The notes beneath the pieces are model-generated. The model saw only the letters and a list, made by a program, of their open reading frames with translations. It made no database searches and was not told the origin of the DNA. The position numbers and the translations under genes are program-made. From contig CM020509.1 of the NCBI GenBank assembly GCA_009823395.1, forward strand, positions 7,410,001-7,474,000: a DNA stretch of 64,000 nt, written 5' to 3'. Shown one piece after another: positions 37,600-52,356 of this stretch. Each line of letters opens with the position of its first letter. The first letter of the stretch is position 1. This DNA comes from Thamnaconus septentrionalis (Eukaryota; Chordata; Actinopteri; Tetraodontiformes; Monacanthidae).

Positions 37600-37850
37600 A
37601 AACTGACCTTTATTTCCCCCGAAAGCTCCGTCGCCATTACGGAGACGGATGAGGCCTGGTGTCACGGCCCGCAGCCGCTCGTTTTGTTCAGATTAGCGCA
37701 ATTAGTGCAGCGTCGCTCCGTTTAAATCTCGTTACGTCCGCGCACGTGGCGGCGTCTTAATCTCGATTTTGCTTTCGCATCGCAGGCAGCACCGGGTCGA
37801 CCCGGCCCGGCACAGCCCGCTCCGCGCGGCGCAGCTCGAGATGTGAAGGT
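37600..37850. promoter_or_regulatory. Possible CpG island with a 14-base palindrome
   Basis: The block is dense in CpG and includes the perfect palindrome CCGGGTCGACCCGG (37792-37805) and homeobox-like GCGCAATTAGTGC. It is the most GC-rich spot in the desert besides the hs3st1 promoter. No transcript structure is evident. Confidence 0.35.
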
Positions 37851-40800
37851 CAACCGTGATTTGAGCTTTTCCTACACGTCGATAAAAGAAGGCCGACAAC
37901 AATTACCGCCGCTGGCCTGTAACGGCGACACGCCCCCACCGCCCCCACTGTTGTTTTCCTTTAATTTACTGACGGCGGACAAGGGGAGGTTGAGGGCACG
38001 TCAGAACATTCCTCCGAGGTGTCGTAATCAGAGAGCTGCAGCTCGCAGCTCTCTGTCCACCGACAGGAACAGTGATGTAATGCCGTTTGCTGTTAAATTA
38101 CGGGCCCCATTTCTCCACAGCGACATGCTGTGTGTATGTAGGAGTGCAGGGATCAATTATTTTGGATTAGCTGATTAAAAAAAGCTGAATTGCTTTAAAA
38201 ACAGAAAACAAAAAACAAAAAAAAAAAAACTAAAACAAAACCTGCCTGGAATACCAGATGGAATGTTTCTTAATATGCCCATATTTCATGTGTCCACCCG
38301 CAAAAACAAAGGCACTGAAAGCATTTGGAGGGAGGAAGCATGATTTAGAGAATGATTTATCACATTCAAACAGACCAATCACATTTATTGTTAGTGTACA
38401 TATGTACCATTCTTAAGTTCTTGCCATTAGGGAGCAAAAGTGAAGCATGTTGTGCACATTGGATGGTTTAGTGAGGTCCTTGCCTGTGCACTGGCAAGTC
38501 ACAGAGCGGCAAACTCCTCCGCCACTGCTCGTTCTTCCGGGTCTGACCGACCGACCGACTGACTCGACGCAGCGGTCCCACCCGCCAGTATGAGGGAGCC
38601 TGGGTTCTGCAGGCGCCTCAAGGTCCGTTTACGTCACTAAATCCCCACTGACTTGTAAACCTTTTCACAAAACACTGTCTTTTGCATGTCACTCTTTAAT
38701 TTCACATTTTTTTGTATAACTGATAGTATCTGTTTACTGTTCATCGCTTGTTATCGAACATTGAACGAGCGCAAACTGCGAAATGAACAAGTCACGCCCA
38801 CCACCTTGAACATCCGTAATCCATCCGTTTCAAATCACGATTTTGATTTGAAAATGATTCATTGTTCAGCTTTTCAATGAAGCCAACCTGCAACCGTCAG
38901 CAGCAGGTTGGCAAGGTGGACAAACTAAGGTGGTTGAAATCTGAACGATCCAGCTGATGCAAAAGATCTCTTCCCCTCTCTCTCTTTGTATCTCTAAATG
39001 CCTACACTGCAGTGGCAGGGCACTCTGGACCTGGGCCGTGTCCAGTGGAAGAGCCGACAGTGAATCACTGCGCAGTTATTGGTGGCTGCGGCTCTAGAGG
39101 TATTGTGGGTCATCCACTAATCATGCAATTTAAACCCTGCCCCCAGGTCATAGTGGGGAGGTCGAGAGCTTGCTTGGCAGCTCCGCCACCTTCAGTGTGT
39201 GTGCGTGTGTGTGCGTGTGTGTGTGTGCGCCAGCGGGGTCAGGAGTGTCTTCACCCTCTCAAACAGCCACTCAAGCACGAAATATGAGCAAATGGTTCCT
39301 GGCTGCAGGCGCTGCTCTGCTGGATGGGCTCTTTGAAAGCACCTTCAACACATCTCATGTCAAACGGGCCAGAAACGATGCAGTGTCTCTTCTGCGTCGC
39401 GCACATTTACATTTAATGTCATTTTTCTCGCTTTGTTTTGGTTGTTGTTGTTTTTTTTTTACTCAATCAATCCACATCCAGTTCACAAACAACCAGAACA
39501 GTGAAGGAAAATTAGGTTTCTTGAGCACAGGAGGGAAAAAAAAAAGAAGCTTTTTCATTGTGTTTTTTTTCCATCTCTGTAACCTGAATATTTCTATTCA
39601 ATTTATTTTATTCATTACTCTACCTAGCGCTTCAATAGTCACACAAATCTACAAAGACAAAGTACCTTTTCTCTCACAGGGATCTACGTGGCAGTTTTTT
39701 TTTTCATTACTCCAAAACATCTTCCACACGAACACAGAGAAACACAAAGTAAGTTCTTGATTTTTGTTTTATCTCGTGCTGCTGCGTTCTTGTCTGCGGA
39801 ACAAAGACAGAAAAACCAAGAGAGAAAAAAACAAAAACAAAATGTTGCACGCCTACATACCTGTTTCCCTCCAAAATTGTTTGTTGAAAGAAAAATTATG
39901 TTTTGAAAGAGACAAAAAGAAACCCAAACACCTCAGACCAGAGTATAAATTTGTTTGAAAATTAGAGAAAGAGTTTATGAATTTTACATTTTACATATAT
40001 TTTCTAACTCGATATCCTTCCAAATGTGCATAATGATGCTTCATAGCAAACTCTACTTTTCCCTCAACCAACTACTTCCACCTGTCACCTTGAGCGCACT
40101 ACATTTTATTACCTTTCACGCGACACTTGGCTGTTTGTGCCATTTCAAAGTGAACATTGATTGAAATGAGCCTGTCAAAGAGACCAGTTTGAATGCGGAT
40201 GTCATCTCCCGCAAATGACTTGCTGTTCGTCACAAAGGTGTCAATTAAACTTATTTGAAACATTTGCTATGTTTATGTAAACAGATTTATTTTTGTTTTT
40301 TTAATTAACCTCGAGAAATTTCAATAAAGCTAAAAGCGCCATGAAGACTGCAGTAATGAGCTACGAAATTGGCTTCCGAGCTCTTTGCGGTTTTTCATTC
40401 AGCCTTTTACACTGACATTTTATTTCCTGCAAATGTATTTACACCTAACAAGCTGTTGACACACATAAATTCCTGGTGCCATGCTCTGAGAGCATAGCTG
40501 CTGGCAGCAGATCAGGCTCCTTCTCTCTCCTTCGGACCGAGCAGAATTTAAGGAAACGGCTGCTTCCTGGCACGCTGGGACCCATAACAGTTGGAAAGGT
40601 CCAGTGATTTATAGCCAGTGGCCAGTACACACACAGGGAATATGAGCTGCCTGGCTCGCTGCCTTAAGCCCCTGATAAGATTCAGTGTTTATCAAAGTGA
40701 GGTCATGTTGCTCCAACGTGCTTTGACTGCCATCGAAAAGCAGCCGAGATTTACAAAAAGCTCAAGGATGACTTTTTTTCTTCAGACTGAACACTTTTGC

Positions 40801-41360
40801 TGAGGAACATGCACACGTACAGTGTCCGTGTCACTTGGTTTTGTTTTTTCTTTCCCCACCAGAGACCAGCTTGGTGCAAGTGACTTCATGTTCTGCCCAT
40901 CGCTCAGCATCTGGTGCTGTGCAAAAGCAAAGATGTGAGACAAAAACAAAACCACAGACGGCTTTGGTACAATCACCCAGCTTGTCGTTCAACAGAAAAA
41001 AGACAAATGTGTTTCTTGTATTACAAAAAAAATTAAATTTTCCAAATTACAACTCTCAATGTGATTCCTTGTACCTGTAACTGAACCCACAAGTTCCAGT
41101 CATTCAGTTTAAGTCCTTGAAAAGGGAGACGGGTCAAAGAAAGAAAGAAAAAGAGAAATCACTCACAGCTGTTCCATGGATCATAGGACTCGCTGTGCCC
41201 AAACGCACTACCTAATCTTGGGAAACAGTGTGGACTGGACCTTACAAACAGCTGGATGAGCCCATTAGTTCCCCTCACCGATGTGTCTTTCCAAAACCTC
41301 TTTGTATTCCTGTAATTCTGTCACCAATTCTCAACAGAGCTGGTATAAGACTTCAACCCA
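37851..41360. other. Noncoding stretch with simple repeats
   Basis: A perfect 11-base hairpin lies at 38029-38055 and an imperfect GT tract at 39195-39228. A 196-codon frame (39170-39760) is read out of the GT tract and is rich in Phe/Cys from T runs, so I do not accept it as coding. AT-rich DNA follows to 41.3 kb. Confidence 0.5.
39195..39228. repeat. Imperfect (GT)n microsatellite
   Basis: GT units are interrupted by GC at two places; seen directly. Confidence 0.95.
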
Positions 41361-41665
41361 ACAGTGCAGTGGTTTGCACTCAGAGCGAGAAGGTTTTGGG
41401 GTTTGATTCCCTCCCAGGGCCTTTTATGTGTGGCAGAGGTTTCCTCCAGGTTCTCAGGTCCCTCAGTTCAAAGACACGAGGTGGCAAGTCCGAACTGTCT
41501 GCAGGAGTTTGAGTGTGAACGGTTGTTTGTCGCTCTTAGTGGCCTTGCAGTGTGCCGGCCACTGGTCCGGGGCTCAACCCAACTTCGCCCCAAGACAACT
41601 GGGAGAGACTCCCTGACAGCCCTGTGACCCTGAGAGCAGGAGAAGCTGCGATAGAAAATATATGG
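41361..41665 (+). repeat. Decayed tRNA-derived SINE copy
   Basis: It aligns with the intact SINE at 53558 from 'gtgcagtggtt' (A box) through 'ggggtttgattcc' (B box) to the 3' part 'cccaagacaactgggaga' and 'gtgaccctgagagcaggag'. Substitutions are many and a middle part has been replaced or deleted. The tail repeat is lost. This is an old insertion. Confidence 0.75.
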
Positions 41666-44574
41666 CTGGAAACAAATCAAACCAAGCTAAGCCCTCGCTC
41701 AAATCAAGCAGCCCTGTCACATACGCTGCTGCTGTTTAGAAGTCAGGTATGGACCTTGCGCTAGGAGAGTGATATCACCAGGCCCTGCAATCCTTAATTG
41801 AAACCACAAGCTTCCATCCCATTACACCCTACAGCTTGGGGTTGCCGGGTCAGGGTATAAGAAAAGCTCCCTTGCGTAATTTATGGTGCTTTTACCTCAG
41901 ATAATCCATACATATAAGCTGCGGGGCTATGAAGCCTCAGACCTCCTACCCATCTGCAGCCAATTTGGCCCCTTTGCACAATGATCTTTAAATCATACAT
42001 TGCGCCCAGACCTTGCTGACTGGACTGCAGACGAGGCACAGGAGTCCGCTTTCATTTGGATTCCCTCGGCATAGCCCGGTCCGTAGATTTAAAGGGAATA
42101 AAAGAGGCCAGGGGCATTAACTACCTGAACCGCTGATCCTCCATAAAAGCCGACACCCTGTGCTTTTTCCTCCCACAGCGGTAAATTGCTGCGGTACGTG
42201 ACCCGCACCAACAGATCAATGAAACTTCTTTGCAATTTAACAAGAACAGATGTTAGTGGGCCTGCGTGCCATTGCCCTGCCGCATTTTTAGGAGAACAAC
42301 AATGTCAGCGTCGTCTGCATGTGTTGCCCGGAGCAACCACGGGGGAACCGGCGCTGCCTCGGGAACCCGCCACGTTGTCTCGCACGTCGGCCTCGTCGCT
42401 CTGAACATATCATCTACGGCAGTGTTTCAATTATCGAGAGAAGCACAGCGTTGGGGAAAGGGAGTTGGAATCGGGTGGTACTGAAGATCGGGAGAGCTGA
42501 TTGGTGCAAGAGTAAAGGGAGCCCTGTCGAATGTATTCCAGCTGTGTTTACACATTTATCTGGGGGTGATGTTTAAAGTAGAAAACCACAAACAACTGAG
42601 GAATTCTGCACAACATTTCTCAAAGTCTATATGGCTTGGCTGAGGCACGCTACATTTTTCAAGGGTGGGCACGGACTGCTCTGAATGTGAGGTTGACAGA
42701 TATTGCCCTTCGATGAGAGCAGATGTTACGGTGCTGGTCCGTAAGCCTTGTAAATCGCAAAGACAGTTGATTTCTTTTAGCTCAACAGTTTTAATTTTGT
42801 TTTGATTAGTTATTTCATGCCAGCGTAATCAACAGTAGAGCTCGGCCTTCTATCGGGTTCCTGCTGTGTGTTGTGTTGAAACTGTGACACTAATGGCGAC
42901 GATCTGTACAATGACAGAACTTGTATGAAAGATGCCCTTGGCTCAATTCTAAATAATGGAAGTAGATGGTATATCATAAATTATTATAATAACAAGGTGG
43001 CCGTCCTCTTGAAATTGCACATATAAACTTACAGTTCTCAGACACTGAGATGAAATCAGTAATTTCAAGGTCTGAGATTTCTAAAAAAAAAAAAACCTAT
43101 TTGGACCAAGCTTGTTATTAAAAATGGTTTTAAAACTCCTCTACCTCATTATAACCTCCTCCTCATCCTCTTCAAGTTGGAACCTTGAATACACATCTCA
43201 TCCACACGTTTTGCAGTCTTGTTTGCCGCTGTCTGTCAAAGGGAGTTCAGCGCACATTGAAAAGCAATAACAGCAGCAACCACATTGAGATGAGATGTTT
43301 CTGACAATTGTAAAACCTAAATATGCATTAAAATCCACAGCGCTGTGTGAAAAGAAAAAAATGATTTATTTATTTTTTTCACCAACTTCTACTGCATGGA
43401 GTCTTATATAAAACAGACCCCAGTTGCATTTTGTTTGTAAAATCCCTCACAAGGTTGAAAGTAATACCACAAAACCTAAAATTCAGCCGCCACTAGGCCC
43501 GAGGATTTGGAAGAGGTTCCACAGGGGTAGATCAGTAATTCAATTAGACTCAAGGAAACGCACACTGCATCCTTCACATGGGGACTCCTGGATGTCTTCC
43601 ATTTATTCTTCTCCACTTTATTAGATCAAGTTGTTGCAAATTAGATTTTGTTTTGCTCGACGGACGTCCGCGCTGGGAATGCTAAAAGCGCGTCCTCCTC
43701 GCACCAGTGACCTGACTGGAGGCAGCATTGGCTCTTGGCCCCTGCGTCGTGGCTGGCACGCAGCACGATCATTCTCTTTTTTCACTAGAAGTTGGTGCGT
43801 AAACACCGGCAAGGGATGTCAGACAGAGGAATGGGTTCACTAAACCTTGTCTGACAGCGTTATTATTGCCGGTGCTAACAGTGGAGGGCCCTCTGTAAAC
43901 AGCTTTCTACTCCCAGATGCCAATAAATCCTGAGCCATTACAGGCGAGGCGTCGCTTTGCATTCCGGCATCACGTTTCTGCCGACGTTGACGTGCACACG
44001 GGCGCTCCCGCGCACAGGCGCCTGCACTTTGCATACGCCACGTACATGAACGCACGCAGACGCGCGCGCTCCCACTGTACAAACAAAGCAGGGGTATCTG
44101 CTTCTGTTGCTAGGATACCAGTTCTTCTGGCTCCTGAGTAAATCAGGGTGACTGGTGGCACAGACGGCTGTGAAAAATTAACACAAGCTGTGTGCAACAA
44201 AGTGAAATTGACTTCCAATGTGATGCGCAATTCTTTCAGTTGGTTTCAATGCGGTGGCAGGGTTTCAGTATTAAGAAACACTGGAACAGGTTTTTCGCTA
44301 CATTTTCTGCCTCTTTACACAAAAACATGTCCGCGTACTCGACTTCAAAACATCTTTCGTACGCAGGCTCGAAAACTGGATCTGGTCAAGAACTCCACAC
44401 AAATGACAGGCAACTACCGCAATATCAGCCTTCCCAACACCTCCCACCCGCTTCCACCAGCCCCTGGCACAGCACCGGAGCACCAGATCGCTCAGGCTGA
44501 TCCCACCCACAACCAAGACAGAATGCCACAGGAGGCTCTTACCTCAATCCCAACAGCGCATCACTTTAATCAGA
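41666..44574. other. Noncoding stretch with a CpG-rich patch
   Basis: CpG-rich DNA at about 42300-42400 and 43650-44080 alternates with AT-rich DNA. Overlapping short frames, the longest 143 codons at 44148-44579, show no known domain. Nothing else is recognised. Confidence 0.5.
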
Positions 44575-44905
44575 ATTGACTTTTCATTCTTCGTGCACTC
44601 TTCATCACACACTTAATTGTACTGCACAGTCTAGTTTTGCTCGTGTGCGTATGAACTCTTTATTTTACGACAAGCTGGTTTAGTTTTTGGCAAGATCTTT
44701 TTATGTTGTCATTCAGTAAGACAGCACTGTGAATTTGAAAATACTGATGATCTCTCAACTCTTTACTGTTGCCTAGAGCCTTTAGTCTAGTTTCCTGTCG
44801 GCAGTCTCAGTCCTCTACAATTTACTTTTGCTTTTTACTTGAACAGAGTGCAGTCATGCGAGCAATTTCCCCTGGGCATCAATGAAGTATTCTGATTCGC
44901 ATTGT
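44575..44905 (+). repeat. LINE-type 3' end remnant
   Basis: The right end reads 'gcaatttcccctgggcatca' then 'atgaagtattctgattc', very like the L2/RTE-type tail 'TTTCCCCTTGGGATTAATAAAGTATTCTGATTC'-class ends found throughout teleosts. The 'tgcactcttcatcacacact' region upstream fits the same 3' UTR. There is no coding remnant. Confidence 0.5.
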
Positions 44906-46242
44906 AATTTTCTGAATTAGCCATAAGGCAACGCAAGCTGTCATGGGACCAACACACGATGATTGTCTTGTGCCTCTTTTGTTTTGTCTGTCTTCGGTTC
45001 CAAAACTTTGGAACTGTTCTCACACTTATTTTGACACCAACAGCCATGTTTTTGACAGGCCAACTGAAATTAAAGCAGTGCTCACAGGAATATAGTCGCT
45101 GTACAACTGTACAATAACATACTTCTCCACTAGATCGACATAAATAACAAAACAGCAATTTCAGGAGGAAATAACTCAAAACGACCTGATTGGATGTCAG
45201 AATTTGATCCCTTAAGTCCAACTTCATTTGGTAAAGAATTTATGGATAGGTCAGCAGAATGCTGAGACAAAAGACCCAAAGGTACGGAAGCTGCTGATAT
45301 CTGATTTCCATTGTACTGTGTGTGCACAGTATATTATTGCAAACTATTCATAGCTCATGTTTGAGGGTCACAAACTATCACCTCGCATGTATTTACTGTT
45401 GCTGTAACAGCGTCCGCCACCGCCTCAGACATGGAGAACTTTAACCCTCATCACACACTGCGGCGCTTTAGATTGCAAATGTCCCCACGGGTCAGTGCGA
45501 ACACAGGAAGTGATTAAACGGACTAATGATTACTGTTAGAAGCAGCCATTAACAAATGTAAACTAATCTTCAGTCAGCGAGGGGTGGCACCGGCGTGACA
45601 CACTGAGCAAATTCACATCAGTGCGCCGCCGGTGACCCTTGCCCCTCCCCGCCCAACCCACAGCTTCATCACAGGACCGCTATTGAGCAATTATGGCCAT
45701 TGATTTCCTCTTTCTTCATGGCGCGCACACACTGTGTGACAGCTGGCTCAACCGCATGGCCTCCAAGGACATTCTAACTGCTGACCCTGGGAGCCGCCGT
45801 GCTATTTGCTTGAAGTTGTGGTCAATTTAACGCCAGTCCCACCCCGACGTCGCCACCACCGCAGGGTTTAGCCTGAGACTTTTGTTTGATCCGAGATTTT
45901 TAATAGGAAATGTCGTCTCCTGGTCCACATGCCAATTTATCTTTGGTCTAGGAATAAAATTAATTTGCCGAGTTGGCAAGTGAGTCTGGCTCGCCTGACG
46001 TTGACTTTTCTGTCTTGCCACCGTTGTTTGCGGTAACATAGAGCAATTAAGTGATTTTCACTCCCGGTGCAGTCGTTTCTGAAAAGATAAAGCTCATTTC
46101 CAGTGTTGTGTAACATTTCATGACATTTAAAATAGCTTGTCAAACTCCCATTCTAATGTTGCATATTGCATATCCAATATAGGGTGCATGTGTGGGCAAA
46201 TTTATATATCTACAGTATAATTATTTTCTCTTTGTCCGTCTG

Positions 46243-46291
46243 TCATATATACATACATACATATACATACATACATACATACATATATACA
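46243..46291. repeat. (CATA)n microsatellite
   Basis: Imperfect tetranucleotide CATA/TACA units with ATAT interruptions, seen directly. Confidence 0.9.
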
Positions 46292-48926
46292 TAGATCAAA
46301 TTGATGTATATATATACACATCATTTATAAATAGCTGAGGTCCCTTTTCCTCCACTTTCACCTGGTTTGTTTATTAAATAAAATATTAAAAACACATATT
46401 TATATGTGTTTACATATATACGCACACGTATTAACTTCATAGTGCTTCAGGTTAACAAGCTATTTCGTGAATTGAAGAAATAGATAAAACTGTGTTTCAA
46501 GACCTTAACATCACCATTGACTGACTGGTCAGAATTTTGAAATTTTAATGGAGTTGTTTTCTCTGGTGACATATTCCAAAATTTCAACACCTCCATCATA
46601 TTACATCACACGACAAGACATAAAGACATAAATTATGCAGAGAGGCTTTGCTTCCAGCTGGACTCTTTGCTGACAGAGTGCTGACGGAGATGATTGGCAA
46701 TTTTAGGCTCTAATTCATCTCTGCAGGGCCTGCAGGGGTGGCTTCGTGAGCAGAAACAGCTTTTTGTTTCATTCAAGCAAAATAAAAAAAACAAGAAGAG
46801 AAAAAAATGACAAGGTCCCGAGCAAAGCAGTTCACTGGCACGTCACACAAACAGGATTGATGCAATGTAGCTGGCAGCCACAAGGTTGCCATTAGTGAAG
46901 TGGGAGGGAAAAAAGAAACCAGTGCTGCATCTACCACACTGTACCACAGTTACTTTAGCTTCATGTTCATACTGGTTCTGCTGATGAAACCACATTCGTT
47001 TTTCAGATGATTTCTGAAACAGAGCCTAGTATCTAACCTAAGTTAATGGAAGAATTCCACCCGAGTTAAAAAAAAAAAAACAAAAAAAAAAAACCACAAA
47101 TACAAACATGCTATTAAGTGTGCACAGTTCTGACAGAGATTTTGACTTTAGTTTCAGAGAGAATAAGACTCCTCCTAGTTATTAATAAACTAAGGCTTGG
47201 CAATCAGTCAGTTCTATGTGAAGGACACGGAAGTGATTACACACTTGCAACAAGACACATTTTATTTCCCCCTCATTTCCAGGCAATATTTGATGATATT
47301 TGGACAGTCAGACTTAGACACTGCCACGCCTTCTCTTTTCATATGCGTGTCACAAACTTTGCCGTCGACATCATTCCTGGGAGAAAACGCGGGGTCAGCC
47401 AGCTGCCTCAGAGCCCAGAGCCATGGCTTCACACATATCGCAACAGCAACTTACAGTCACACCATCTTGGTTTGGTTGAGGCTCCGAACAGACAATAATA
47501 GGCCGTCTGACACCAAGAGATGTGTGAAAACCATTCGCTATTACTGCAAAATACGGCACTTGCGACAGGGCATGGTGACTGGCGCATTACTTTGAAGAAG
47601 GTGATGGCTACAGCCTGATTTATACCTCTGCATCAGTTCAGCACAGACCATGGCCTTCTCCTTTATGAGCATTTGTACTGGTGCGATAGTTTGTGTCTGT
47701 GTTGCAGGTGGGTGGATTTGCCAACCCTGCCCACACATGGGGAGATATAGACAAAACAAGAAGAACAACAATGTTGGGAAGTCAATGTGCTGCTCAATTA
47801 GCTGAATTAAGCCTTTGGCTTGACACCAGCACATCAACTAAACTCGGACATTCCACGTTCCACACATCCTGCAGTACAGAGACCTGTTCAACAACCACAC
47901 AAAGTGAAATATTTCACATTCACCACTCAACAAGACGATGGAATGGGAACTTATTGACCAGGACCCGGCTTTGGTGACAGAAAAAGGCACAACAGAAGTT
48001 GATGCACAATATATGCTTTGCACACAATTAGAATTTGTGTGTGCTAGCATGCAATCAAGGTATGCAAAGATTACACTGCATTATAGCCTTTTCTTTAGGT
48101 GAACTGCCGGTCATGCTCTGAATGCAAAAGCAGAAGCAATTTCATCTCCTCAAACGCAAGCTAATCACAGATATAGCATTGAGAATGATATGTTGGAAGC
48201 CCTTTTGGAGAAACAGCATGCAACTAGTGCAACACGACTCTCTATTGTGGTACAAAAGAATGCTAATAGGTTGTGGACCTGAGCTGGAACTTGGGCCTGC
48301 CTGAAGATATGGCTGAGGCCCAGACCCTTAGGAATCTGGGCGCAAAACTAAGATTCCTACTAGCACTAAGCGGTCTTCTGTAACCAACATAACGGGCCAA
48401 CCAGTGAGTGTGGAAGTTTGCCATGTTGTGTAAGTTGAGCCAGACTTGACTTCAGCCTGAATTTGGATTGGAAATTCTGTGTTGATCTTGTGATCTGATA
48501 ACATGTATGAACAATTAAAAGACCTGTTTAGATAATGAATGAAAAGCGTGTTGTGGCTTGATTAATAAATAATGACAAAAGTCAAATAAGTCATCTATCG
48601 GCACCAATCCAATAAACAGCAACAGGCAAATGCACGCTGGGCAAATGAGCGCAAAAGAGCGAAACGTTTCTAGAATAGGAAGAATTTCACAACACCTTTT
48701 CCTTTGAAATTCAAACTGACTTTGAGTTTGCCAGTGGGCGTGCACACATCAGAGCCCCAGCAATTTTGGATGCATTTGTGATAAGAATCAAGATAGCGCA
48801 ACATGAACGCGCAGACTTGAATTGCATGGCAAAATGTGACAGTGAAATAGGACAACCCACTGCGTCTGAACCGAGCTGCAATTTTACATCACTCTGGCTT
48901 ATCTGTACTTATAAATAAATAAATGA

Positions 48927-48949
48927 ATATATATATATATATATATATA
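48927..48949. repeat. (AT)11 microsatellite
   Basis: Uninterrupted AT units, preceded by an AAAT tract; seen directly. Confidence 0.95.
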
Positions 48950-51900
48950 AACTCAATCCATGTATAATTTGTGTCCAATGTTGATCTCGAATTAAAAAAG
49001 TAATACTGTTCAACTTTCTGTTAACTGGAGCTGAATAGTAAAACCCACAACAACGACAAAGTCAGCTTAAGGACGTTTTTTCACCAAACAAGCAGTACCT
49101 GAGTGGATGTGCCAATTATTGAATAGCATTTCAACTTCAAATTCAACAGTTACCAACCGGGGGGGTGGACAATCAATCATTAAGCATTGTTAACATTTAT
49201 CTCAAGAAACAGCGAACAACGTTACACAATGATCGAAACAACAATTGCGTCAAAGCTGGCAAAGACAATAACCGAAGACTCAATCAACACAATCAACAGC
49301 GCAAGCTAGCAGCAAGCGATTAGCATTTTAATAACTTTTAATAACCTTTTAATCTTTAGCCTACTTGTATCGAGCGTGTCACGGCACCAACAGCTGCCTG
49401 GCGGCGCCAGCCTGCAGCTCGGTCACACACAAAAACACATTTACATTTTAAATGACGGTGAAAATCTGGCGGAAAGATTTCAAACAATACTACAGCAGCT
49501 AACAGTAAGGCGTTCAGCTAAAACTAATCAGCCACAATAGATAACGCGGGAGATAACGAGACAAAGAAATAGTGGGAGAAACAGTGATTTTATAAAAACG
49601 AAAATATCTTACCGTGTTGATGAAGCTGTGACAGTTTGAAGAAGTTCAGTCGTCAGGGGAAATAAATCAATGACAGGTGACCTGGGCGTCCCGAGGGGGA
49701 TGTGCGCAGGAAGGTGACAACTGGCAACCTAAAGTGACTGAGGGGACAATTGATATCGTCCAGGACAAAGTTAATCGTCATTTGTTGGAATGTTAGATAA
49801 ATGGAGCAATAAACTATCCCCCCTCAGGCTAATCACTTTTTGTTTTGTAACGTGAGCTTCTTCATAGTCATTCAAAGGAAACAAAATGCAAAACCCTCAT
49901 CTAACCCATCCTGATAATTAAAAACCTAGTTTTTTTTTCTTTCTCACTAAATATCCTTCCTAAAACATCAGGGCTGGGCTGATTTGGCAGGGATGACTCT
50001 CAGTGCCCCAGCTACAGTTAGTGTTCAATTAAACCAGTGAACAAATAAAGACACCGTGTTTTGTTTGGCATTTACGTGTGTTTTAAAACCCTGGTTGCTT
50101 TAAATATATATATAAATATATTCAGTCTGTGGGCTGGGACAACTTCAGTCAGCATTTTTCGCTCTGCTGCTTTTTGATTTGGCTGTTTTTCCAAGATTTC
50201 CAACCACAATATCAAACATTAACACGCACATATCTGGAAGAGTCTTCCAAACTAAACTCAACTCTTTGAGGGGAATTCCTGGTTATGACAGGACCTACAC
50301 ATGAATAAGGTTTCCAGGAAAGACAAAGGGAAGGAAGAGGTAAATTAACAAAGACGCAAGACAAAGATAATGGTGACAAACTTCGATACAGTTGCAAAGG
50401 TCTGACCTGACTGATTAAAGAACAATAGCAACACCGACATCACTCATAAGTGAGCCAGCATCAGAGAGGAAGAAAGCCAAAGGATGACGTCTTTGAAGGA
50501 AAACACAATTTAAATCGAGAAAGAGGAGCTTGAACATGTTTCAAAATGTGTAGTAGATTCGTGGTGAGCCCAGACCTGTTAGGTTTGTATTCACAAGGAA
50601 TGGCATCAATAATTCACCATCCGGTATAGCAAGAGAACACATCTGAATAATGTTTTCCTTTTGCCAGGCTAATTTGTGAAAAAACTGTCTTTTCCTACAT
50701 AAAATTCAACAATTAAAGAAAGATCAACAGCGCAGTTGGGCTGACGTACCTGTATTTTAAACTCATGCACCACCTCTCGCACGCTGTTGTTTTCAGTGTT
50801 TAACACACTGTAACTGACTGCGGCTGTTACTGCTCCTGGCGGTGCCGTTGTTCTTGTTGTTGTTGTTGGAACTAATTTATGCAAATTAAGCCTGAAAGAA
50901 AGAAAGAAAGCATTCATCACATGCTGCTACAATCTGTTTTTTTTTTCCTTTTCTTTTTTTTTTTTTTTAAAATGTTTTGTTTTATGAGACCATCTAAATG
51001 CCTTTAGTAGCCAATCGTGTTTTCAGCCTAACGTCTGACTCTGGGGTCCAACATCTGCTCTGCATTTTCAGCTGACAGGCCGGCACATGTTGTCAAGTAT
51101 TTACACTGAAATCCTAGACACCTGTAAAATACATTTCCCAGATGCCTAACATTATAGAGTGACCTATACTCAAAGGTCTGTTCAAATATGTTTTGCCAGT
51201 GTTTTGTCACTCTGCAGTCTCACGACACACGGCGCTTCAAAAGCACATTTCTTTCCACCTGTGCCTTATACATCGGAGGAAAACAATCCCATAAACAGTC
51301 ACTGATTAATTTTAATAGCTTAGTCCACATTCAAATTACATACATGCTGTCAGGAAAAGTCAAGTGCATAACAAGCTAAGAGCGGGCGATAAAATAACCA
51401 TTAAGCTAAATGTAATGGCACCTTATCCAATCAGGGGCCCAGGAGCTGAAATGTCACAGCACACGGCATGACCAATTAACAACCACAGTCGTACATCTCA
51501 AGATGGATCATGAAAGCCGAGTTGCATCACAATATAAAGTCATACAACGAAAAACAACAAATGATGTGATGTCATCTGATATCCGCTACTGTTTGGGAGA
51601 TAAAGTTCTATGAACAACTGTATAGAAACAGTTATATTTATGTAATGTGGCCAGATATATGTTGACTTCTAAATACATTCTGTGTATGTAAGTAAAACAT
51701 GTCTCAAAATGATTATGCTATTTTAGCAACTTTTTCTGAAACATACCCTTATTGAGTTACATCAGGCAAGATTCAAGTACATATCTTTAGCTGTAATGTT
51801 CTTCCAGGCCAAAGACTTGTGTTTGAATGCAGCAGACTATAGCACAGAAAAAATACATTCCCTGCCCCGAAAATAAACTGTTAAAAAAAATAAACTCTTT

Positions 51901-52356
51901 GAATTTCCTTCTCTTTGTGGCATGAATGGGGAGACTCTGATAATGTGCGCAAGTGGGTTTTGCAAAATATGTTTCACACCAAATAAGCACTAATCCTGCT
52001 TATTCATATACTTGAAAAGTTGCTTTCAAATGGAAGAAAAGCTGCCTTAGGTCAGACTTTGAACATGGACCTTGGCCTGACGAGAAGAGGGAGGAAAGGG
52101 TGGGAGAAAAAAAAGACCTGAGAGGTTTCATAAAGGACGTGAGCAATTCCATCTGAGCAATCCAGTGTCCACTTGGAAACACAGAGATAATGGCTTGTTG
52201 CTATGTTGGGGGATATTGTAAGTATGCCTTTTTTCACAGGTTTCTCCCAGTAATCGGCCGAGTTGCAGATCTTTGAGTGGGGGAACTAAATATCTGTGTC
52301 TGGGACCTGTCAAACCAGCGTCACATCATGGGATGATCAAAACCCCCCCGTGGCAT

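Noticed and set aside
39170..39760. 196-codon plus-strand frame
   Set aside because: It runs through a GT tract and several T runs, giving Cys/Val and Phe repeats. There is no domain, and AT-rich low-complexity DNA explains it.
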